Below, one piece after another: positions 11,894-24,501 of a stretch of DNA of 64,000 nucleotides. A program made the translations under genes and the position numbers. The number at the start of each line of letters is the position of its first letter. Position 1 is the first letter of the stretch. This DNA is from Sclerodactyla briareus (taxonomy: Eukaryota; Echinodermata; Holothuroidea; Dendrochirotida; Sclerodactylidae), in contig JAODTK010004420.1 in the NCBI GenBank assembly GCA_026419785.1, forward strand, positions 124,001 to 188,000, written 5' to 3'. The notes below the pieces were generated by a model. That model searched no databases. It was not told the origin of the DNA and saw only the letters and a list, made by a program, of their open reading frames with translations.

Positions 11894-12887
11894 CAAGGGC
11901 TGTTCACACTTGTGCGGACGATACGTAAAATATCGGATGAAGTGTTCACACGGTGAGATTAGACAATGTCGAACGATAATTTATCGAACGTGTCGGCGCC
12001 TCAACATAAGGCGAAAGTGGTTTGAGTTGGATAGGAAAAGTACAAGGTTTCAATTTTTGTATTCGGGCGATGTATAGCTTGGTCGGATCAGTTTTTGAAT
12101 ATCGAGAATGAAATTCCAAAGTAATTGGGAGCCTGTGTCTTCTATCAGGAATGTGTGGTGTGTCAGAAAGGGTTTATTGTGTTGCCTCCTTCGAGCTGCT
12201 AATATTTCAACCGAGCATGAAATGCAGCTTGGGGCAACCAATTCACCCAGAGAGGCGGTCGGTATTTGCCGCCCGATTCCTGGACACGGACCTTAATACC
12301 ATATGCAGTTCCCAACGATCCAATTTGTCACTAGAATAGATGTCAACGAAAAGTTATACATAGCTATACTGCTCCCACCTACCTGCCACCCTATATATAT
12401 CCTCACGGACCTGCAAGCCATTAGTGTTTGGGAGTTGGCTCGATATAACATTACCCTCTAGTTCCCGGCTTAGCACATTTGTCTTCCTATTGTTATCTGG
12501 TGGGGGCCAAAGCAGGACTTCCCTTTCCAAAAACCGGCACTGGTCGCTCTAATAGTGTATATGAGAATGGCATTTCGAATTCAAGCTGAAATCTTGGTTT
12601 TGTATGCGGTTGTAAGCGTTATATGTACATCAAAATTGCCACGAGCGGTCTAATCAGCGGTCGTGACTTCCCTGAATACATCTCAACAAATACATTCATC
12701 TAAACCCTTATTCCATCGCCAAAGCCCACTTTGCATGCCAACTGGCCCCAATAAAATGTTAGCGTTCCATTACTCTTCGTCTGGATGCGCACATTTATCA
12801 CTACATGCGTAATTTATCGCATCCGATTAAAGTGCAAATATTTTCCACAAAGTTTCGTATAGTATCCCACAAGTGTGAACAGCCCTG
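11894..12887. mobile_element. element bounded by CAGGGCTGTTCACACTTGTG inverted repeats
   Basis: Left end 11894-11914 (CAAGGGCTGTTCACACTTGTG) and right end 12868-12887 on the other strand (CAGGGCTGTTCACACTTGTG) are the same 20 bases except one extra A on the left. Weaker similarity continues inward (GATACGTAAA versus TATACGAAA). The roughly 1-kb interior has only short frames; 12050-12300 on the minus strand is open for about 75 codons with a basic patch (AARRRQHNKP) but I recognise no transposase. No clear target duplication flanks it. A non-autonomous DNA transposon is the likely reading. Confidence 0.6.
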
Positions 12888-12939
12888 AGATTCTCGACCC
12901 AGGCGCCCGAGCGGCGGAACGCATGTGGGTCCCGAAAAT

Positions 12940-13190
12940 GTCACCACGCCATTTAGCGTGGTCGATTCAGGTCGATGTAATCTTAATTTCTTCAACATGA
13001 AATACCATTCGAAGACTTCACAATGGCGGTCAAATTCGCGCCTTTCCCCAGTCGCCATATATCTAAGCGGCGATTGTAGTTATTCCCGACGCTCCCAAAT
13101 CGGAACGGAATGAGGATACCCGGGAAATGAAATTTAAAAAGTCCAAAATGGCGGTCAAATTCGCCAAATTTAGTAGCCATATACCGACAA
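12940..13190. repeat. two tandem units of about 125 bp (ATGGCGGTCAAATTCGC)
   Basis: The phrase AATGGCGGTCAAATTCGC followed by a GCCATATA-type end occurs at 13022 and again at 13147, about 125 bp apart. Unit B keeps a single, shorter version near 39170-39260, so copy number changed after the duplication. Confidence 0.55.
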
Positions 13191-15342
13191 TGGCTAATTC
13201 GGTTCAGAGGGACCCGGAAACGATGTTAAAATCGCGAACGTGATCTTCGGTGTCGGTTCCCGACCCGGTCCAACCATCGGCCGTATAATTGCCTTAAACC
13301 AGCACAGGTGAGAAGAGAATGTATCGAAACCCAACACCGAAATCTGAAGATTTAGCATGTTGGGTTTTTTGTTTGACCTTTCTTGACCACCGTAGGAAGA
13401 CCTATGTTCTTCGCCATCCTCTTTGATCTTAACAAATATATGTTCATGGGACGAGCAGCACGTGGACAAAGTCTGTCTCTGCAAGTCCACGATACCCACG
13501 GTAAAGTTACGCACTGCTAGGGTGCTGCGGCGTGAACAAACAGGGGTACGTGTAGTGCGTGCTGGTAGGAGATTGGGACAAGATAAAAAGATGATCTGTT
13601 AAGGCGCGTGAGCATGCTCGACGTAGAAAAGCGTTATACAGGCACGGGCCAAATTTTTTGCAGCCTACGATTTTTCCCCCACACAATGACTGCCATCTTC
13701 GTAATTGGTGTTCAAAACTGGACCATGAACTTGACATATTTGGGGAACTTTGATTTTAGGCAGTTGGGCAAATAACCCATAGCTGGGACCATTGTCCAGC
13801 TTTTTTGTGTTAGTACCATGACTGAATGAGTCATAAATACGTGACACTAGCGGACATTGTGTTATACTTTAACAAGGAAGTTAAACCCAACTGTGTATTC
13901 AATATATTCAAAGGGGGTTCAGTAAACCCTGGTTCAAACATATGTGCAGGTTTGACAATTGAATGCAGCTTAACTGCTCGCGGGTTAGCCAAAACAAGGA
14001 TGTGCGGCATCAATTATGAAATAATCGTACAACACCATTGTACGTATTAGGCTCGTAGTTTATGGCACTCAAACATGTACTGTAAATAAAAGAAGACGTT
14101 CGAGAAATAGTCCTCTTCGTCACAGCGTATGAGGACTTAAAACGATATTGTAGTTCTAAAAACGGTCATCTAACCACCACCTGAATGATTTGGTGTGAAC
14201 AGTTTGTAAATAGGTTATTCCTAGATAGGTCCGGAACTTCATAAAAAAACAGTGATGATGATTAGTTGTCTGTTTATTTTTTTCTCAGAACCTCCTCCAT
14301 ATGGCGGAGACACAGTGGTCAACGTGGCGGACGTGCAGCCAACCTAACGCGGTACGGGTTTCATTCTCCTCCAAAGCGTTCATCCGTAACGCGACACAAT
14401 GGTATTTCGATTTAATAAGGGGAGCCTCGGTTACGCAAATTCCCTCATCAAACATATGCGAACGTGTGGAAACTCTGTTTGTTCTGTTCTAATTAATATG
14501 GTCGAATAGTGAGGGCAGAATTATAAGCAAGGGAGTATTGTTTGTAATATACGTCACGCTTTTGGGGGAGATTGAAGAGTCCTTACTGAGTCTTAAGTGT
14601 CGTAGGTTGCGAAAAGAGCTTCCTTCTCTAAGTTCACGGATTCTTTCCTGCGGGGTCTGACCACTGAATAAACCACAGAGAAATGAAGGCAATTTCTCTG
14701 ACGTGTATTCAATATTTAATTCAGGAACACAACAATGCAAACGACACTGATTGCTTAACGCATGGTCGGAAACACGTCACTGGCCTCTAATGTCGAGTAG
14801 TGAGCTTGTTCCAAATTTGAACACTTACCGGACATTCGAGAAAAAAACTGGGGTTAAACGAACCCATCTTCCACCCCCAAAGCTCCCTCAAAGGGTTTCT
14901 GTTTAACGATAGGATATGAGTACTAACATAGGCTGGTTCAATTCCAGGTTCAAAAAATTTAGAGCCCATTCATTGAGAGAGGAGGACGTTTGAGATGAGG
15001 AGGATGTTTTTTTTTCGATAAACCACTAATAACAACTAAATTCGCATACAGATGAGCGATCTCACGAATGCCAGTGAAGAGATGGTATCGAGAATAAGGC
15101 ACATAAGAGCAGGCGATCGCCTCGATGATCTTCTCGTTTATAGGTCTCTCTGCGGTTTGACGATTGCTGCACGATTCCCGCCGTGGTGTACGCTGTCTGG
15201 TAAGTAAGCTATGTGAACAGCAACACGGAGTTACTTGCAGTACCCCTATCTGCACAGTGTATTTTCTTTGTTAATAACCTCAGAACACAATGGAGTGTGG
15301 TGAAGAAGAGCCAGGGTTGCCGTGGACCAGGTATACAGACAA

Positions 15343-15412
15343 TTCATGTGTGTATGTATGTATGTAGGATGTATGTATGTATGTATGTATGTATGTAGTT
15401 GTATGTATGTCG
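15343..15412. repeat. (TGTA)n microsatellite, unit A
   Basis: About sixteen TGTA units with two short interruptions. The same microsatellite is present and longer in unit B at 43612-43718, so it predates the duplication. Confidence 0.85.
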
Positions 15413-15999
15413 TGATCATTGATGAATTTTAGCCTTGGAGTGGTTTCACATTTTCGTCGGGTCAGTTCAGTTATTCTAAGTTTCCATTGTGTCTTGGGTA
15501 CACAAACGATTCAATTGTGAAAATATGTAAAATGTTCGTGAATTTCTGAATTATTGCGGAAAAATTAGCCAAAATGGGCACCATATTAGGAAAATGTGAC
15601 ATTTCGAAGTGACAACCCATATTCTGCTGTATTTGTCTTAGAATCCAATTGAATGATTTTCTTGAGAAATGTCATGAATAATATACCATCCACACACTTA
15701 AATTACTTTGTTGGTGGGAAACCTGTTATCCACAGTTGAGGGCCTAGCAAAACCTCGTGCCCCCCTTTTAAATATTCATGTTCTCCTCCACACGGGGAAC
15801 TTTTGTGCCATACACATGTAATACATACGTACAAAATGGCTGGTTTCACTCACTGCCAGTACATTTTTGTAGCTTGTGCATTTTTTGAAACATCACAAAT
15901 TTGAAGGAAGACATTCACACAGGAATGGAAAATAATGCTCGTCAAATTTCAGGAAACCATTTCCGTTTTCAAATTTACGTTGTGGAATTTTACGTGAAA

Positions 16000-16480
16000 G
16001 AAACACATGTATCCTAAACTTAGTAAGATTATAATAACAGGGTATGCCAGCTTCCAGCTCGTACCAAACTGAGTTCGAGAGTTAATGAATATCAGACTGA
16101 TTGGGGTACGGCCATAATGAGTACATGAACCAATTCTTTTGGGGTCGGTCACAAGGTCTGAAGTCTGTAGCAAGATAAGTTAAGAAATCGGTCGATCACG
16201 CTAAAAATTTGGTGTGTAGCTTTATTCTGGTGAGGGCAGGAATTCCGTTCGCTTGGATGTGAATTGGTGAGTTTATCGAAAACGAATTTGGCAGTCAAAT
16301 GATAACTCAAACCACCTAGAACATGCCGGAAGGCTCATACTGATATATGATGGGTTTGCCCATGAGTGCGTACAAGAGCCCAATTGTTTGGGGCAGCTGG
16401 GAGTCAAACAGAAGTAAAGTCTACAATAATTGTAAACACAATGAGTTAGAATGCTTGGTCTGAACAAGTGAAATTAGTGT
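16000..16480 (-). repeat. minus-strand core-repeat fragments shared by both units
   Basis: Degenerate pieces of the core repeat described at 16560-17570, here on the opposite strand (for example TAATGAGTACATGAACC at about 16115). The same order of pieces is found in unit B at 49080-49500, so these fragments are older than the duplication. Confidence 0.55.
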
Positions 16481-16559
16481 GTAGTTTTCTTATCAATGCA
16501 CAAGAAACTAAGAAATAAGAAAGAAGTTGTACAGCTCGTTTATTTTACCTTGGACAGCA

Positions 16560-17570
16560 GAGAAAGTAAACCGAAACCAAAAAGCCAGTGATCCTTGACT
16601 CTTTCTGACAACCTATAGCAGACACAAGGACAAAGAGGGAGATTGTACCAGCTCATTATGGGCACGACGTCCCATATTCCCCAACCAACCAATAGGGCTT
16701 CGATACTCTTGATGAGGAAGTAATACTAAATTTCAAAGTTTCAGACTCTGACCTCTGGTGATCGCAAATGAACTCTGGGACCGGACCCCAAACATAGGGA
16801 TCATGTATTCATCAGGAGAAATCAACATACTTAGGGGTGAGCTTCACCCATCCGGGTGGGGTCGAGTTATCGTGTTATAAGCCAAAATTGGCCAAAATAT
16901 TGACTTTTCACCTTTCTCTATTTTTGATCAAAATCACCCCCGACTGAGCCAAAACGAAAGGGTTTCTGTACTCTCCATAAGAAAGCTATACATCAAATTT
17001 CAATCTGATCGGACCAACCATTCTGGAACTAGGCGTGTTACAAGGTTTTCAGACTTTGACTTCTGTTGACCTTAGCTGACCTCTGACTGGACCCCAAACA
17101 ATAGGGTCAATGTATTCATCATGGGGAAACACACTACCAAGTAGAGCTTCATCCATCCAGGTGGGATCGAGTTATGTGTTACAAGCCAAAAATTTGCCAA
17201 AATTAGCGAATTTTTCACAGAATCTATATTTTGACCAAAATTCACCCTGACCGGAACCCAAAAACCAATATGGTTCCTGTAATCTCCATAAGAAAGCTAT
17301 ACAACGAATTTCAACTTGATCGGACCCAAACATTATGGATATTGTGTGTACAAGGTTTCAGACTTTTACCTCGTGGATCAGATGACCTTGACCTGACCCC
17401 CCCCCCCCAAACGATAGTGTTCGTACTCATCATGGGGAACACACATACCAAGATGAGCTTCATCCATGCCAGGTGGTGATCGAGTTAGCGGTTCACAAGC
17501 TGGGCGTCACCTACACAACCACACACACGCGCACACACCATATAAACACACACTGTCATGATGCATAGAT
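16560..17570 (+). mobile_element. minisatellite-cored repeat element (dimeric ~310-bp unit)
   Basis: Starts with a unique head (16560-16720), then about 2.4 copies of a ~310-bp unit, then a CA-rich microsatellite (17515-17555) and a short hairpin-like tail around TCCTCTGGATACGTCAGGA. Each unit is a dimer of two related ~155-bp halves: one contains CAAGCCAAAAATTGGCCAAA, the other CAAGGTTTCAGACTTTGACC. The same head is found inverted at 47110-47300. Unit B lacks the element at the matching point (about 49565). Head, tandem core, microsatellite and terminal hairpin are the layout known from Helentron-associated elements such as bivalve pearl elements; assignment to that group is inference. Confidence 0.55.
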
Positions 17571-19732
17571 CCTCTGGATACGTCAGGAATTCAAAAGGAC
17601 CTCCGCCCTCTTAAAAAGAAGCGAAGTCCAAACGTGGAGTGCGAGGGAATAAAAAGTCGCGAGTGGAAGGCCGAATAGGCCGAGGGAGTGGAACCAGATT
17701 TCCGGAGTCAGAGGAGCCTGCCCTAGAAGAAGACAAGTATACAAATTCACTGTGGGGTAAAGCCTGGAGTGTGTTAGTAAACTTGTGAGGTGGTAATCGT
17801 TGCTGGAACGATTGGCCGTCACTTAAAATATTAGTACTACGAGATAAGGGGGAGGCGTCTCCCCAATTTTTTCCATATTCTTTAGACAGAATTTTGGGTT
17901 CCCGCAAAGCTGACGTAGGGTAAAGCACTTTCTAACAAAAATGGAAATCCAACTTCTGGAGTATTGGTTCCGATGAACTTGAACGATGAGTTTCCAAGAC
18001 AAATTATTAGTTATTTCTGTACCAAAGATGCTAAGAGACGCATACTGCGAGAAAAATCCGTTACGCAAGTTTCGAGATATAACCATTTCATTGTCCATTA
18101 TTTGATCCCGTGATTCAACAACGAGCCGAGTGAGATTAGTGTTGAGCATCATGTTACTGCAACCAAGGTGAACGAAGATGCAACAACACACTAGTCTGGC
18201 GTTTGGGAACATAGTAGCTTTTCAAATTAACCGACGTAAAACTCTACAAGGAAGCAACTAAACAATCAAAGATTGGAAGCATCCCCCATGCGACATAGCG
18301 GGTGCAAGGTTGGTGTTTTTTTTATTTTTTTTATTTTATTAGGAAAGTGTGCCGACATGTAACATAATTTGACACATTGTTCAGGCCAAGGTCGGCCCAT
18401 TGCAAACAACCCTCTAAGGCTGAAAGCTTCCACAGGTCCTACACTGTTAGACGCACAGTTTGCATCAAGTATAAGACCCGATTGTCGAAATTAGATATTA
18501 CTCTCACCAAATTCCGAATTTGTTATTGTAACGTGGCAAAGACACTGCCTATTAGTGATCAGGTTGGCCTTCTTTCCGTCAAACATTCCGAACAGGATTA
18601 TAATCCTCGCACTATCCATGTTTTCCTTATGTCTCTAAAGATTACAATGTCCATGAGGACCTTTAACACCAGTTTTTGACTTCGTCATGTTGTGAGATCC
18701 TCCTGTTCCTTCAGAGTGGAAGATTCGGGTCTTGAACCGTTGATTGTACGTCCGGGAAACGCCTCCCCGCCCGCCCCCCCCCCCACACATACAAATTCAG
18801 GGCTTCCCCCCCGATTCCAACGTAAACTGTGATATCGAATGACGGAACTTGGATGACTAGTAGTTCAAAACTCATTACAGACAGAGAACCTCGTATTCGA
18901 TTGTTCCCGCATTGCTTTATTTTTCCCAACTCCTCTCCCCTTTTGTCTTCAACCTCCTCTCCTTTAGTCGCCTTTGGGGCGGGGGATACCACGTGCCCTA
19001 TTTAAAAAAGAAAAAAAAAAAAAACCCCCCGCTACTTGTATACTCCGACAGAAGCTGCTCACCCATTATTAGACGCAATATTTCGTATTCATATTCACAG
19101 GCCCTTTTCGCGGTACCCGTTGAAGAATATTTTGTAGAAGCGGAATCTCACTTGAAAACTGCTATAAGGCTGAACCGTTTCCGCCGTAGTGTTTGGGGGC
19201 TGATTTTTACTGCGACGACGTCTGGATGATTGCGATTAGGCAATAAAGAGATGACACTACTACGGCCGCTCTAGTTACGAATGCTATCACCGATTATAGA
19301 CCTCTGCGTGTCATTTGTGCACTCATAATTAGAAGTAAATTCGTGTCCTTGTAGTTGCTTTTCACGACAGACAGGAAACCTGGGATTCACCTAGTCTGTA
19401 CTACACATTATCTGTATATACTTTCATAACTTTTTTGAATGTGAGCATGTGTAGGGGAATTTTGTAGAATAAAAGCCGTGGAACTACCCTGCATCTTTGG
19501 GTGTGGAACTTTCGCTTGAAACTCCGAATACCTCCGAATACGGTATGAGAATACGCTATCAAATGTGCCACCTACAGTGATCATGAGAGTGCCGCTGACT
19601 AACCCACTCAGGATGCTAGTGACAAGTACTAGGAGAATTGGCTCGGATACCCATGACTTCCTGTTCCGTAATTGGCATTTTTGTGACCAATACTGAACAT
19701 GGTATCATGCCTCTCCTTAACATCTATCGTAG

Positions 19733-19765
19733 TTCGCGCGCACGCGCGTGTGTGGGTATGTCTGT
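19733..19765. repeat. alternating CG/CA/TG tract, unit A
   Basis: GTTCGCGCGCACGCGCGTGT is a pure alternating purine-pyrimidine run, the class that can adopt Z-DNA. Its counterpart in unit B is 51931-51972 and is longer, followed by (TG)n. Confidence 0.6.
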
Positions 19766-20699
19766 GCACTTTTTGTGGGGCGTTCACCTGAAACTCCGAA
19801 TACTGTGATTTGAGATTAGCGATCTGCGTCCATTACACACAACATGAGATGCGCTGCAGACTAGCCTCATTGTGATACGGAAGTGGTTGGAGTGCAGATC
19901 GTTAAAACCATGTCCTCCGGGAATCAGCCTTAAGTAGCCACTCGCCCACTCTATGGTCCGAATGCTGAAGTACAGAGAATAGATTAGATACACACATGAT
20001 TCCCTGTTCCGTATTGGTCAACCCTTTTTTAATAGAAGCAAACCTATTCTGTGATCTGGCATTCCTGGTATTGTTTAATATTATTTACCCAGTGTTCAGC
20101 GGCACTTATTGTTGAATAAAGATAAAAACGAATAATGTCACTCCAGTGGCATTATACGTTACCTAATGTGAGCAAGCACAGCTCTTGACCTATTGACCCT
20201 AGCGTGCAAACGAGGTCTCGATCCTCCGTCCCATCATTTGTTTTGTGGAAATTTCGGCTATTGTAATGGAGAGTGCAACATTGCATTCTCATGGGACGGT
20301 CCTTTCCGTCCTTGCGTCGACCCAGTTCTCGTAACGGAGTTGGTATAGAATAAGATAAGAAGATCAAATTGAGTAAACCCAAGGGGTAGGTGGGTAATTG
20401 CGTGCTCGTATACAATAAATTTAAAAACGTTTAAAAGGGGTGAGAAATAGATATTAATTACAATTTAAAGTATAAACATGTCTACATACAACAATAAAAA
20501 CGAACAGATATATGGGAACAACACATTGCAACTTTGCGAAGATGGCGACAACCAACTCCACGTAGCATGCATAACTAACGACCGAAATACAGGTTATGAC
20601 AATTTATGCACTTGGGGGAATAACGGCGGAGAGGTGTCTGTTAATCCTAGCCAACGGCAGCCTCATTTCACCACTTCTAGGGATGATCGCTTTGTACAG

Positions 20700-21300
20700 A
20701 GACTCGTGTAGGATCTTATCAAGCTTCACCCAAGAAGGTATGGGTAGGACGAGGCCAAGGATGACTGACTCTCCCCAATGATGCGACTTGCCTGTCTGAC
20801 CAAAGCATTAATACGATGGCATCTTCCTTCCTAACATTGCCGCCCCATGAATAGGATTGTACTGCCGAACACTACAGATGATAGAGTTATAGAAAATGGA
20901 AATATATATTGACGTCTAACTTGTTGATTGTACGCAGGCCATGCATCCTGGATTCATTCTTTCAATAGTACTCCCTTTAATAGTAACCTTACTTGATACC
21001 TCTTGAAATTTCCGAAAGTCTATGACCATTTCTTTTCTCTTGTTGTCTGAGTTTCTTGGAAGTTATCTTCACAATAGGTAACAAGTTAGAGTTGTTCCAA
21101 TACCCAGTGCATTGTCCCTTTCGGTTATCGAACCATCCAAGCGGTGTCCATCTGCCATTTGACTACAAGCAGTTTTCCATTGGTTGACCTTGCATCGGGT
21201 GTATATAACGTGAAAAGATGGGCGAGATCGTACCCTATGGTGCACCTGTGTCGGATGTGATAACATTGGATGTTCTGTTAGAATAGAAGCCACCAACCAA
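20700..21300. other. unit A stretch without recognised features
   Basis: Only short frames. Unit B is shorter here (the sequence skips from the match of 20330 to the match of 21310), so this segment was inserted in A or lost from B. I see no repeat ends. Confidence 0.35.
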
Positions 21301-21719
21301 GTGCCCCCTTTTTTGTAGAATCTCAACCAATGATGGTTTATGGCGCACGGGACATGTTTGTTAATCACAGCGTAAATTCGTCGCAGGAAGCCCCTCAAAT
21401 GCAGATTCCCCATTGCAATACTATAGGAACTATACATTGCGGATTACCACCCAGAGAAATGCTATCTCCTCATTACAATATAATGTATGTTATGTTTTTA
21501 CATTCACATATTCACGATACTGGGTTATGAATAAACATATTCGAGTAGAAGCCCCAACCCATTTCCTCAAAATTTAGAATTGCCTGTCAAAGTGGGACAC
21601 ACACCACACCCTGTAATATGAAGCCATCAATTGTAAAATTTTATATAGGTGATGCACACTAGGTTGCATTTGCCGACCCAGAGATGTACAGTCCCAATGA
21701 TTTAATTTTTTTTTTAACA

Positions 21720-22750
21720 AGTGCTCATATGGTATCTACGCAACTTGATAACACAATAGTCCAGAATGCCTGGTCTGCATGGATATAGTTCATACGTATG
21801 TGAGTTCCGCATTATAAGTACTACACTCACTAGTTAATTGTACATCTTGACAATGCTCGATCAGGTCAGGATCAGTCAGTGAATCACTAAGCTTTGGCTT
21901 TTTTTCGATCAAATTTGGGAGGTCAACGGTCCACATGAGGGCAACATAAATCAACATCTGATTATACACTCTCCACATGCTTTGTCTGATCCTGTGGCTA
22001 TTTACAGCTATTTTCACATTGTATATTTTGTTATTATTATATTATTATTTTATGTGAGCGAACCTTGCTATTATTAGGATCATTTTGGCTACTGTTATAA
22101 CGAAAAAAATAAACTTCCTGCTCTTTTTACTTGACACAGTAGACTAGGCATGTGTCATTAAGATTGTAAACTGCTCTATTTTTCTAAGCAAATAATCGCA
22201 GTCCAACTATTATGACACAATGAATTGAGTTGAAAATGTGTATCTCATTCGATGTCGTGTACTAATTATTGAAGTATCTCGCCTGGACCTTGTACATCTT
22301 GCGTCCTGTCTGTCTTGTATGTTTACCTGTCCGTGATCTGTCTGCCCAGTGAGGTCCTGGAAAGGTGCTTATTGGGCGCGCACGCTCAGAATAAAGGTCA
22401 TGCGTAAGTGTTAGCTACCTATCCATAACTATCCCACCATATGCTGTGCAAGCGTTAGGGCGAGAAATTATCTTCAAATGCAAGCCACTTCGTCTGATAG
22501 CCAACAGTTGAACATTTCGGTTAACGAACGGCAATTGAGGTTAGTAAAAAGAAAGTTGTCTAGGATATTAGGCGCAAAAATTATGTAGTAGGAAACCGCG
22601 CTACTAGTATCCTCATGTCTTGTCAGAGGCTATCGAGAATGGTCAAGTCACCTGCGGTTTCGGTTTTTCCTTTTCCTTTTACTTCCAGTCGAGGAAATCC
22701 ATGTAGTCGTGCACGTATTTTGCCAATCTTGATTTTTAAACGATAACTCT
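21720..22750. other. spacer between units A and B, no gene recognised
   Basis: AT-rich, with a short (TTA)n run at about 22030-22050. No frame above 75 codons and no mobile-element ends that I can define. Confidence 0.4.
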
Positions 22751-22761
22751 ACGGTCATCAT

Positions 22762-24501
22762 CAGTGGCGTCGCTACGGGGAGCGTGGGGGGGGGGGGAGC
22801 GCACGCCCCCCATGAAATTGCCGCGCCCCCAGTCGCCCCCCCCCCCACTGAAAATCTGGCTGAGACAAATATACCATAGACCCTAGCTTAGCTTTTGGCA
22901 TCGCGACACGGTATACTTAGAGGATATTAAATTCAAATTTTGCCTCCAAAATTTGCAATTTTTTTCCGCGCGCTTGGCGCGCGCAGAGCACTGTGGTGCT
23001 GGCCCTAAGGCATATAACGCGACATTTGGCAAGGCCTTTAGGCCTTGCCAGAAAAAACATCATCTGTCCGTGCACTGCGCGTCGTGTGATGTCGTTATTA
23101 CGTGACCCAATTTTCCAATGAATCTTCTTTATTCACGCGGTCGGGTCACCCCTTCCTATGTACGCTGACCCGCCATGAAAATTTACCTCTAAAAAAAAAA
23201 ATTCGCGCGCTACGCGCGGCCGTCGGTGCTACGTTGACACATTCATCGGGAGATATTTCCTTTACAAACCTTCCAGTTGCGTAGTCTCACTTAAGTAACA
23301 TCGGACCCATCTGCGTGCCACCGTGACCGCCCCCCTGAGTATGCAGCGAAGTCAAAGGAAAATCGGTGTTTCCTTCCACCAACTGCTAAATGGCACATCC
23401 AGATGGTTGCAACTAAGCTCCGTAAATGTAATTTCTGATGATCTGGGCGGTATTAAAAGTTGATTGTTCTCTTCGCACCCTCAACTTTTCAAAACGGATT
23501 GACGCCCCTGTTTACATTCTAGCCCACTCTAGCCTGGTACAACGAATACCAGCTATTGGAAAAACTTTTCACACAAGATTGGAGAATTTTCACTTGGATC
23601 TATTAGCCTGCCCCGTATACTGAGTCAGATAATACTTCCGTGGCAGAAAGAAATACCAGTTAGGGCAAGTTTAGGCACCATTTATCTTAGTCATCCGGGG
23701 CAACCGCAATTTCAAGTTGAGATTGAGGGGGGGTACGCACCCGGCGCGGGAGATTTTTTTCACAGAAAAAAAAATTGTAAAAAAACAAAACTTGCCGGCT
23801 TGAGCCCTCAAGTTAAGCGTGCCATGGCCCCAGCCTAAATCACCCGGGAAGGGAATTTTCCGGCAATCTGGGGGCGCGTGAACCAAAATCTCTGGTACGC
23901 TCCGCGCCAAACCGTGATGGTGGCGCTTCCGCATAGTTGATACTTTGGTGCCCCCAATCAAATGTCTGTGCCCCCCTTGTGCCCCAGAATGAAAGTCTTG
24001 TGACGCCACTGCTCAAGGTCCCTCCTATTATCGAGAGTATGGACAATGACTAGTACATCAAGCATTTACCTTGACATTAGCTTGCGATTGGAATTTATGT
24101 TAGTGACCTGGTCATTTATTACGATACCGATCCTAGAGGCGAAATGAATAATTGGTTTGGATTTTTTCAATTGTTTTTTGCTTCTGAGCCACGTCCAGCC
24201 TCTAGAGAGCAACATTTTCTCGACCCTCTCTAGAACTCCTGGTTACTGTAATTTAGAACACTCCGGGGAATTGCCGTTCCGCCATCTGGAGGGTTTGTGA
24301 AACGAAATTTTCCTGTACCTGGGCGCCAACTCGTGGTGACCATATTTCGTGCAACGAATATATGATAAAATTTCGAGCAGGTTGAGCCAAAATAGAAGGA
24401 TTACCCAAAATATTTACAAATAGTGCCCCAAATTCTTGAATTAAATTGCCCCAAATGTTGGAAAATTGCGCGCTCTGCTGCGCAATAGTGCTACGCCACT
24501 G
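22762..24501. mobile_element. hAT-like non-autonomous DNA transposon with 8-bp target duplication
   Basis: The left end CAGTGGCGTCGC (22762-22773) and the right end read on the minus strand CAGTGGCGTAGC (24501-24490) form terminal inverted repeats matching the YARNG start of hAT elements. Both sides carry the same 8 bp, GTCATCAT (22754-22761 and 24502-24509), the target duplication length of hAT transposons. The 1,740-bp interior holds no transposase frame, but G/C-rich ends, two CGCGCGC hairpins (22967-22984 and 23202-23220) and another inward CAGTGGCGTCAC end at 24011 without a target duplication, suggesting a nested or chimeric history. Confidence 0.7.

Larger units (their letters stand above)
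2640..21710. repeat. unit A of a large direct segmental duplication
   Basis: Colinear with unit B (28430-53220). Anchor pairs read directly: 2700-2860 with 28478-28635; 3170-3380 with 28880-29140; 5640-6020 with 31085-31450; 6880-7560 with 31740-32770; 10290-10760 with 36860-38700; 12965-13300 with 39170-39360; 14230-14760 with 42310-42900; 15430-16500 with 48610-49520; 17610-20140 with 49580-52350; 21310-21700 with 52630-53210. Copies differ by many substitutions and indels (roughly a fifth of positions by eye, not computed), so the event is old. The offset grows from 25.8 kb to about 31.5 kb because unit B carries more insertions. Confidence 0.85.

Noticed and set aside
14933..14943. GGTTCAATTCC, a B-box-like word
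   Set aside because: No upstream A box, and the unit B counterpart has lost it.
15213..15398. Frame with MYVCMYVC repeats (also 43514-43759)
   Set aside because: Translation of the (TGTA)n microsatellites.
20220..21450. Protein-like minus frames repeated in units A and B (for example around 21330-21437 and 52614-52740)
   Set aside because: Similarity between the copies follows the DNA duplication with frame-breaking indels, and both strands look equally protein-like, so there is no coding signal.
22762..24011. Shorter transposon ending at the internal GACGCCACTG
   Set aside because: The right flank CTCAAGGT does not repeat the left flank GTCATCAT, whereas the outer end at 24501 does.
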